From the NCBI RefSeq assembly GCF_950295315.1, contig NC_080164.1, forward strand, positions 54,095,451-54,159,450: a stretch of DNA of 64,000 nucleotides. Direction: 5' to 3'. The stretch is from Erinaceus europaeus. Its lineage: Eukaryota; Chordata; Mammalia; Eulipotyphla; Erinaceidae. Shown piece after piece: positions 57,513 to 64,000 of the stretch. The position numbers and the translations under genes were made by a program. Position 1 is the stretch's first letter. The number at the start of each line of letters is the position of its first letter. The notes beneath the pieces are model-generated. The model searched no databases and was not told the origin of the DNA. It saw nothing but the letters and a program-made list of their open reading frames with translations.

Positions 57513-57792
57513 TTGCCCAGGCAGTAGCACACCAGGTTAAGCGCACATAGTACGAAGCACAAGGAACCCGCAAGGATCTTGGTTTGAGCCCCTGCCTCCC
57601 CACCTGCAATCACTTCATGAGGAGTGAAGCAGATCTACAGGTGTCTATCTTTCTCTCCCCCTTTCTTCCCCTCCTCTCTCAGTTTTTCTCTATCATATCC
57701 AACAACAACAACAAAATGGAAAAAGTGGCTACCAGGAGCACTGCACTGAGTCCCAGTGATAACCCTGGAGGTAAAAAAAAAAAAAAAAAAAG
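57513..57792 (+). mobile_element. SINE-A with core deletion
   Basis: cccaggcagtagcacaccag, then ccccacctgcaatcacttca lacks the usual gggga; the 3' module is also shortened. A19 tail. Confidence 0.9.
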
Positions 57793-58159
57793 TCAGTGCC
57801 CTCCCTTCTGCTTAGTGATGGTGAAAGCAATATCAATTTTAAAATGCCAGCCTCTTCTTTTCAACTACTCCAAACTACCAAAGGTAGTCAGAAGTTCAAT
57901 TTCCTAAACCTGTTTTTGGGGGGTGGGATGGTGAGGACTATATTAGTTAAGTCATAAACTGACAGTGGAAAAAGAAAGTTAAACACTTTCTTTCAAAAAG
58001 TTAAACACTTTTTCGATACAGCTCTCCATAAAAAAAAAAAAAAAATCTCAAGTTTATCTACTCTCCCTTATCTTGGTTGTAATTCACTGAGAGTTAGTGA
58101 CTTCAGCCATAGAGTGGTGTGAAGCAATATGAAAGACATGGATGGGTGAAACGTGTCCT

Positions 58160-58600
58160 GGACCACTAAGGAGAGATAGAAACAGGCTGGGGGTATGTAT
58201 TGACCTGCCAACACCAATGCTCAGAGAAGAAGCAATTACAGAAGCCAGAACTCCTACCTTCTGCATCCCAAAAATAACCTTGATCCATATTGCCAGTGGG
58301 GGAGAAGTGATAGGCTGAAGATAAGAGGGCTCTGAATTTCAACTCAGAGAGACAGAAGGAAAAAGAGAGGGACATATGGAGATAGTAATGTTGTCATGAG
58401 TGGCTTGGATGGAAAGAGAGGATTGAATCAGAAAAAAAAGGGGGGCAACTATGTATAAGTGTGGACAGATAGTTGGCCCATGTCTACAACCTTAAGGTTA
58501 CTGTGGTGGATTACAATGGGGAGAGTGGAGAATCAGAACTCTGGTTGTGGGAATGGTGTGACATGTCTTTTTGTAATATAAAAACAATTTTTTTTTTAAA
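58160..58600 (+). mobile_element. Diverged family R fragment
   Basis: Recognisable words are agagatagaaacaggctggg, gaagcaattacagaagcca and ctctggttgtgggaatgg. An unrelated stretch of about 170 bases sits at 58300-58470 with purine-rich sequence, so the copy is old or interrupted. Confidence 0.7.
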
Positions 58601-58764
58601 AAAGGATATGGTGAAGCACTAAAAATGAGAAGGGAAGAACTTCACATTCTGATGGGCCACACATTGTGCTGGAAAGTTTTTGTTGTTTGTTTTTTAAACA
58701 AGTAAGTCCCCAGTTAGGAACAGAACTTCCTTTTTCCATCTGATGATTTACTCTTTTTTAAAAA

Positions 58765-59690
58765 TTTCTTTATTGGGGGATGAATATTTTACATTGGAAA
58801 GTAAATACAATAGTTTTTACATGCATAACATTTCCCAGTTTTCCATATAACAATACAACCCCCACTAGGTCCTCTGTCATCTTTTTTGGACCTGTACTCT
58901 CCCCCACCCCAGCTACCTAGAGTCTTTTACTTTGGTGCAATATACCAATTCCAGTTCAGGTTCTACTTGTGTTTTCTCTTCTGACCTTGTTTTTCAACTT
59001 CTGCCTGAGAGTGAGATCATCCCATATTCATTCTTCTGTTTTTGACTTATTTCACTTAACATGATTTTTTCAGTCTCGATCCAAGATGGGCTGAAAATGG
59101 TACAGTCACCATTTTTTATAGCTGAGTAGTATTCCATTGTGTATATATACCACAACTTGCTCAGCCACTCATCTGTTGTTGAACACCTGGGTTGCTTCCA
59201 GGTTTTGGCTATTACACATTGTGCTGCTAAGAACAAGTGTGCACACAGATCTTTTTGGGTGTGTTGGGTTCCTTAGGATATATCCTCAGGAGAGGAATTG
59301 CAGGATCATAGGGTAGGTCTATTTCTAGCCTTCTGAGAGTTCTCCAGACTGTTCTCCACAGAGGTTGGACCAACTGACATTCCCACCAGCAGTGCAAGAG
59401 GGTTCCTTTGACCCCACAACCTTTCTAGCATTTGCTGCTGCTACCTTTCTGATGTATGACATTCTCACAGGAGTGAAGTGGTATCTCGTTGTCTTTATTT
59501 GCATTTCTCTGACAATCAAAGACTTGGAGCATATTTTCATGTGTTCCTCAGCCTTTTGGATCTCTTCTGTGGTGAATTTATGTCCATGTCCTCTCCCCAT
59601 TTTTGGATGGGGTTATTTGTTTTCTTGTTGTTGATTTTGGCAAGCTCTTTATATATTTTGGTTATTAGCCTCTTGTTGATGAGTTGTTCT
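58765..59690 (-). mobile_element. L1 ORF2 3' part and 3'UTR
   Basis: The minus strand encodes SLIVREMQIKTTRYHFTPVR and, in a second frame, YTMEYYSAIKNGDC, both classic L1 ORF2 C-terminal blocks. The 3' end is at 58765 (ttctttattgggggatgaat in plus orientation). It is better preserved than the 54 kb copy but frameshifted, and 5'-truncated near 59690. Confidence 0.92.
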
Positions 59691-60111
59691 TAAGCAACTG
59701 AAAGTGCTCATTAAAAAGGCACAAAGCTGGAAGATAGTTTTCTTTAAGACTGTTATTTGGTTGAAGAAGTTGTACAAATACCTCACATTTTGAGAAAATT
59801 TTCCATTAAGCTATTTTACCAGAATTTGGATGGAGTCAGTGGAAGAGACTCTTGGGACACAAGGAGAGTAACATACTTAGTGTGCTCTGACTAAATGCTC
59901 ACAGAAAGCATGCTTTTTCCTCTTGCTTATTGGGTCTACTGAGACTAAAATATAGTCCTGGAACCTGCTTTACTGTGGCTGTATCTCCAAACCTCTAGAC
60001 ATTTGGCAAAATACACTTGACTGTGACATTTGGGATTTGATCTTTAAATCAAATTTTAATATAATTTACTGATTCAAATCCTTGTATGATACCACTTTAT
60101 TTATTTACTTA

Positions 60112-60370
60112 ACATCAGGATTATTGATGGGACTCAGTGCCTGCACAATGAAACCACAACTTCCAACTCCCTTTTCAAAAATTTAATTAATTAGTTAATT
60201 AATGTATTTGATAGGAAATAAATTGAGAGGGGAGGGGACATAGGGAGAGAGAAAGAGACACCTGCAGCACTGATTCACTGCTCATGAAGCTTCCCCTCCT
60301 GCAGGTGGGGGCAGGGGCTTGAACTCAGATCCTGCATGTGGTAAGTTGTGTGCTCTACCTGCCATCTTAT
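60112..60370 (-). mobile_element. Old SINE-A/B
   Basis: The plus strand reads gggactcagtgcctgcacaa, a TTAATTAATTAG run, then tcctgcaggtgggggcaggg. Confidence 0.78.
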
Positions 60371-60482
60371 TTTTAAAATGTTTTTGTTTAAAAGCTTTCA
60401 GACTTTTGCACTAAAAGTCTCTGTCTTAAGTCTGTTAGTACTGATATGAAATTTATTTAAAATTTAAAAAATGAATATTTTC

Positions 60483-60650
60483 AAGGCTGAGGAAGTAATA
60501 CACATCTTTCATGTGTGAGGCCCATGGCTCAATCCCCAGCACCATACTGGGGGGAACAAAAAAGCAAAAACAAATAACAGAACACTATAAGTGGTATCAC
60601 AGTGTTCTGGACTCTCTCTCTCTTTCTCTCTCTCAGCTTGTTTTGTTTTT
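60483..60650 (+). mobile_element. SINE-E-like
   Basis: caaggctgaggaagtaatac, catggctcaatccccagcac, then a CTCTCTCTTTCTCT run. Loosely related to the 47.2 kb copy. Confidence 0.55.
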
Positions 60651-60770
60651 TCTCAAGAAAAAGTTCTAATAGGGAAGAGATATCAGGTTTTCTAAGATTC
60701 CTGCTTCAAGTGTTAGCTACCTGCTAGGGTTTTAGGAAAGAAACTGGAACATTAAGAAAGCTGACTATAC

Positions 60771-60873
60771 AAAAAAAAGAAAGAAAGAAAGAAAGGAAGG
60801 AAGAAAGAAAGAAAGAAAGAAAGAGAAAAAGTGAAGGGAGAGAGAAAGAGAAGAGAAAGAAAAAAGGAAAGAA
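60771..60873 (+). repeat. (GAAA)n/(GGAA) purine tract
   Basis: GAAA units with GGAA and GAGA variants, ending just before a SINE-A. Confidence 0.96.
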
Positions 60874-60885
60874 AACTGATTATAG

Positions 60886-61172
60886 GGGACCAGGTAGGTG
60901 GTGGTGAACCGGGTTAAGCGCATATAGTATACTAAGCACGTAGATCCTGGTTTGAGCCTCCAGCTCCCTATCTTCTGGGGGATCCCTCACAAACAGTGAA
61001 GCAGGTCTGTGGGTGTCTATCTTTTCTCCCCCTCTCTATCTTCCCCTCCTCTCTCAATTTCTCTCTGTCCTATCCAATAAAATGGAAAAAATGACCGATC
61101 GGAGCAGTAGATTCGTGGTACAGGCACTGAGCGCCAGCAATAACCCTTGAGGTGAAAAAAAAAAAAAAAAGG
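60886..61172 (+). mobile_element. SINE-A
   Basis: Preceded by a GAAA/GGAA tract. ggaccaggtaggtggtggtg, ctatcttctgggggatccct, gatcggagcagtagattcgt, A17 tail. Confidence 0.9.
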
Positions 61173-61690
61173 TAAACATACAATACAGTATAGAGGGGGA
61201 AAATATCCAAAGGAAAAATGTGAATGCCAAAACAGTTAGACTGATTATTAAAGTAGTGACAAAGATCTAAAATGTACTAGGGATAAGACAAGTATCAGTG
61301 ATACAAAACTTGCAGAGGACAAAGAAAAACCTCCAGATCTGATTTAAGATTAATACTGCCTTGACTTTCAAATGGATAGCTTTTACTTGAATAGTGAAAA
61401 CAGCAGAATAGCTAAAACGTTTCTTAATAGGTATGATATAGAAATTATAATTAAATGACTTCATCCTATGGGGATTGATCAAACCAATCTAAATTATTGT
61501 AAGAGGTCAAACTGGAAAAAGAAAAAAGAGACAGACCATTTTACTTTTCATATTGATAAAATGCTAAGTGTAGACTTTGGGGTTAGGAAATAGGATTTGC
61601 AGTCTAGGCTGTACCACACTGGCATAGTTGTTCTGCATGAGATAGTTAGCCTATCTAAGGCTCTCTATTATATGTACTTTAAAGTTTAGT
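61173..61690. other. Unique intergenic sequence
   Basis: Nothing recognised. Confidence 0.55.
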
Positions 61691-61694
61691 AATG

Positions 61695-61968
61695 GGGGCC
61701 AGGCAGTAGTGCACTGGGTTAAGATCACATAGCACAAAGTGCTATATACCCACTCAAGGATTCTGGTTCAAGTCCCTGGCTCCCCACCTGCGGGGGGGGG
61801 GGGGGTTGCTTCAAAAGTGGTGAAGCAGGTCTGCTGGTGACTGCCTCTCCCCCTCTCTATCTTCCTCGCTCAATTTCTCTCTGTTCCATCCAATTAAAAA
61901 AAAAAAAAAACGGCCTCCAGGAGCAGTGGATTCATAGTGTAGGCAGCAATAACCCTGGAGACAAAAGA
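61695..61968 (+). mobile_element. SINE-A with poly-G core
   Basis: gggggccaggcagtagtgca; the core ccccacctgc continues into a G-tract of about 14 bases. 3' module ccaggagcagtggattcata. Confidence 0.92.
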
Positions 61969-62047
61969 AAAAGTTTAGTAGTAATAGCTATTATGGAATT
62001 CAAGCAGCTAATGTATACAAATGTAACTTATAAATTTTTAAATTTCC

Positions 62048-62248
62048 ATTTATTTACTATTTGATAGAGACAGAGAGGAATTGAGAGGGGATGGAGAAAT
62101 AAAGAGGGAAAGAGACAGAGAAATAACTGCTATCATGCTTCACCACTCGTGAAGCTTTCTGCCTACAGGTGAGGACCAGGGGTTTGAACCTGGGTCCTTG
62201 CACACTATAATGTGTGCACTTAATCAACTTTACCACTGCCTGGCCCTG
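62048..62248 (-). mobile_element. SINE-B (first of three in a row)
   Basis: The plus strand reads atttactatttgatagagac, ctacaggtgaggaccagggg, tttaccactgcctggccctg. Confidence 0.9.
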
Positions 62249-62284
62249 TAATTTTAGAAAACTATTTTTTTTAATGTCTAAAGT

Positions 62285-62485
62285 AATTTTCTTGGCTAAT
62301 TTATTATTTCTTTCACTTGATAAGACAGAGAGAAATTGAGAGAGGCAAGGGAAATACACACTTGCAGCACTGCTGTACCACTTTTGAAACTTACCACCTT
62401 CAGGTGGGGGTTAGGGGCTTGAACCCAGTTCCTGGCACATGGCAGTGTGTGTGCTCAACCAGGAATGCCACTGCCAAGCTCAAAA
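62285..62485 (-). mobile_element. SINE-B (second)
   Basis: The plus strand reads cttgataagacagagagaaa, cttcaggtgggggttagggg, ggaatgccactgccaagctc. Confidence 0.88.
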
Positions 62486-62507
62486 CTTATTTTCCTTTTT
62501 ATTTTTA

Positions 62508-62720
62508 TTTCTTTATTATCTTTATTTATTTGATAGAGACAGCCAGGAATTGAGAGAGAAAGAGGTGATAGAGAGGGAGAGAGACACTTGCAATGCTACT
62601 TCACCACTTGCAAAGCTTTCCCTCTGCAGGTAGGGATGGGGGTGGGGAGGGTTTCAAACCCAGGCACTTGTGCACTGTAACATGTGTGTTCAACCAGGTA
62701 CGCCACTACCTGCCTCCCCC
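62508..62720 (-). mobile_element. SINE-B (third)
   Basis: The plus strand reads ttattatctttatttatttg, ctctgcaggtagggatgggg, ggtacgccactacctgcctc. Confidence 0.92.
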
Positions 62721-63595
62721 CCCAAATTTTTTCTAATGGTGATCCTAGGTTAGGAATCAAAAGAGAAAAAAATGACATACTCAGTCTTGGAAATAATGTC
62801 TTGAACTGTATTTTTCATTTCTTCATCTGGATCTTTGAAAAGTTACATTCATTTGTTATTATGACTTTGCCTTCCAAGGATACTGTATTAGCTATCACAA
62901 GGAACTTACATTCATGTTAAGAACTAAGGAAAACAACAGATGTTGCAAGACTTGCTAACCTTAACTTAAGGGAGTGAGTTATAAAATTTGGCCATCATTC
63001 CTGTAATTTAAGTTCCACTGACTACAAGTTAGGGTCCATGTTTTAATTTGTTCTCAGTTAAACAAAAAGTAAGACAATGTGACTTCTCCCTTCTCTTAAC
63101 AACACAATGGCTTGATCCTTTGTGGGCTGAAAAACCACTAGACAAAAACAACAAATAATATTATATACAACTTGATTATCTGTACACAGGAATTTCACAA
63201 CCACATAGTCTCAAAGGATCCTGGCTGATGTAGCAGAAATATGGGCTAGCCCTCAGCTTTATTCATAGCACAGGAATAATTGTGCAGTCATCCTGAGTAA
63301 ATATAATAGAAATAACCATTGACATCACCATTGCCATTTTTTAAATCTAAAAGTAATATGGAAACTCAGTCATCAAAATGTATTTGTGAAATAGTATATT
63401 GTTAATTCCTCTCTCTCAATAGTTACTAGGCAAGAAACCAAGATGAAGAGCTTTTGGGAGCCAACTAAATATTATTTTACATCTGGATATTCAATGAGAT
63501 CTTGTTCTTCACTAGAGTTTACTTGAAGACAATTATCACATTATGAAGTGATACAGATGATTAATGATGATGTCAAATTAATAAAAATATATTTC
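62721..63595. other. Unique intergenic sequence
   Basis: Nothing recognised. Confidence 0.55.
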
Positions 63596-63596
63596 T

Positions 63597-63880
63597 GGGA
63601 GTTGGCTGGTAGCGCAGTAGGTTAAGCACATGTGGCACAAAGCACAAGGTCTGGAGTAAGGATTCCAGTTCGAGCCCCGGCTCCCCACCTGCAGCGGAGT
63701 CTCTTCACAGGCTTTGAAGCAGGCCTGCAGGTGTCTTTCTCTCACCCTCTCTGTCTTCCCCGCCTCTCTCCATTTCTCTCTGTCCTGTTCAACAACAACA
63801 TCAGTAACAACAACAATAATAACTACAGCAACAATAAAACAACAAGAGCAACAAAGGGAGTAAATAAATATTAAAAAAAC
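63597..63880 (+). mobile_element. SINE-A
   Basis: gggagttggctggtagcgca, ccccacctgcagcggagtct, CATCAGTAACAACAACAATA and a taaataaatattaaa tail. Confidence 0.94.
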
Positions 63881-64000
63881 AAATATATATATATATATTT
63901 TTTTCACATAGGGAGGTATGGTCAGGGAGCAACAGCAGCTGTGTTTCTTTTCTCTCCTCTCCTGGGTCAACTAGTAATACCAAAGGAGACTACCATGGAC

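Overview
This window is nuclear DNA from a placental mammal. It consists almost entirely of intron and intergenic sequence packed with retroelements. The most abundant SINEs have a tRNA-like head, a conserved run reading ccccacctgcagggg, and a CAACAAC- or AATAAATAAA-rich tail. From general knowledge these resemble the ERI-type SINEs of hedgehogs, so I infer Erinaceus or a close relative (about 0.8 sure). I see no bacterial, phage or plasmid features.

The only protein-coding gene I can support is EHBP1 (EH domain-binding protein 1) on the minus strand. Its first coding exon lies at 30220-30620 and encodes MASVWKRLQRVGKHASKFQF and 15 further residues, ending in a clean splice donor. A CpG island at about 31140-32310 holds its promoter and probable non-coding exon 1. 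Minus-strand CCAAT boxes sit at 31852, 31916 and 32080. Positions 1-30219 are therefore the start of a large EHBP1 intron, and about 32.3-64 kb is upstream intergenic DNA.

The rest is a layered repeat landscape. L1 remnants lie at 0.7, 1.6-2.2, 17.9-20.4, 33.2-34.4, 38.9-40.0, 44.3-44.7, 47.0, 54.0-54.6 and 58.8-59.7 kb. A second retrotransposed family without a recognisable protein, here called family R, has ten copies, some young with target-site duplications (TSDs) up to 20 bp. Five SINE types, labelled A-E here (my labels), are scattered throughout. The L1 at 17.9-20.4 kb is a nesting site: three SINEs and a 389-bp retroviral solo LTR are inserted in it, each with its own TSD. A 5S rRNA-derived fragment sits near 12.67 kb.

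The most unusual object is at 51264-53163: a decayed non-L1 LINE reverse transcriptase of the Jockey/RTE-like kind. It is preceded by a 34-base tRNA-Gly 5' half, a TATA-containing LTR-like stretch, and a perfect 16-bp hairpin at the junction with the RT. I found no multi-gene undescribed system. This chimeric retroelement is the best candidate for something new.
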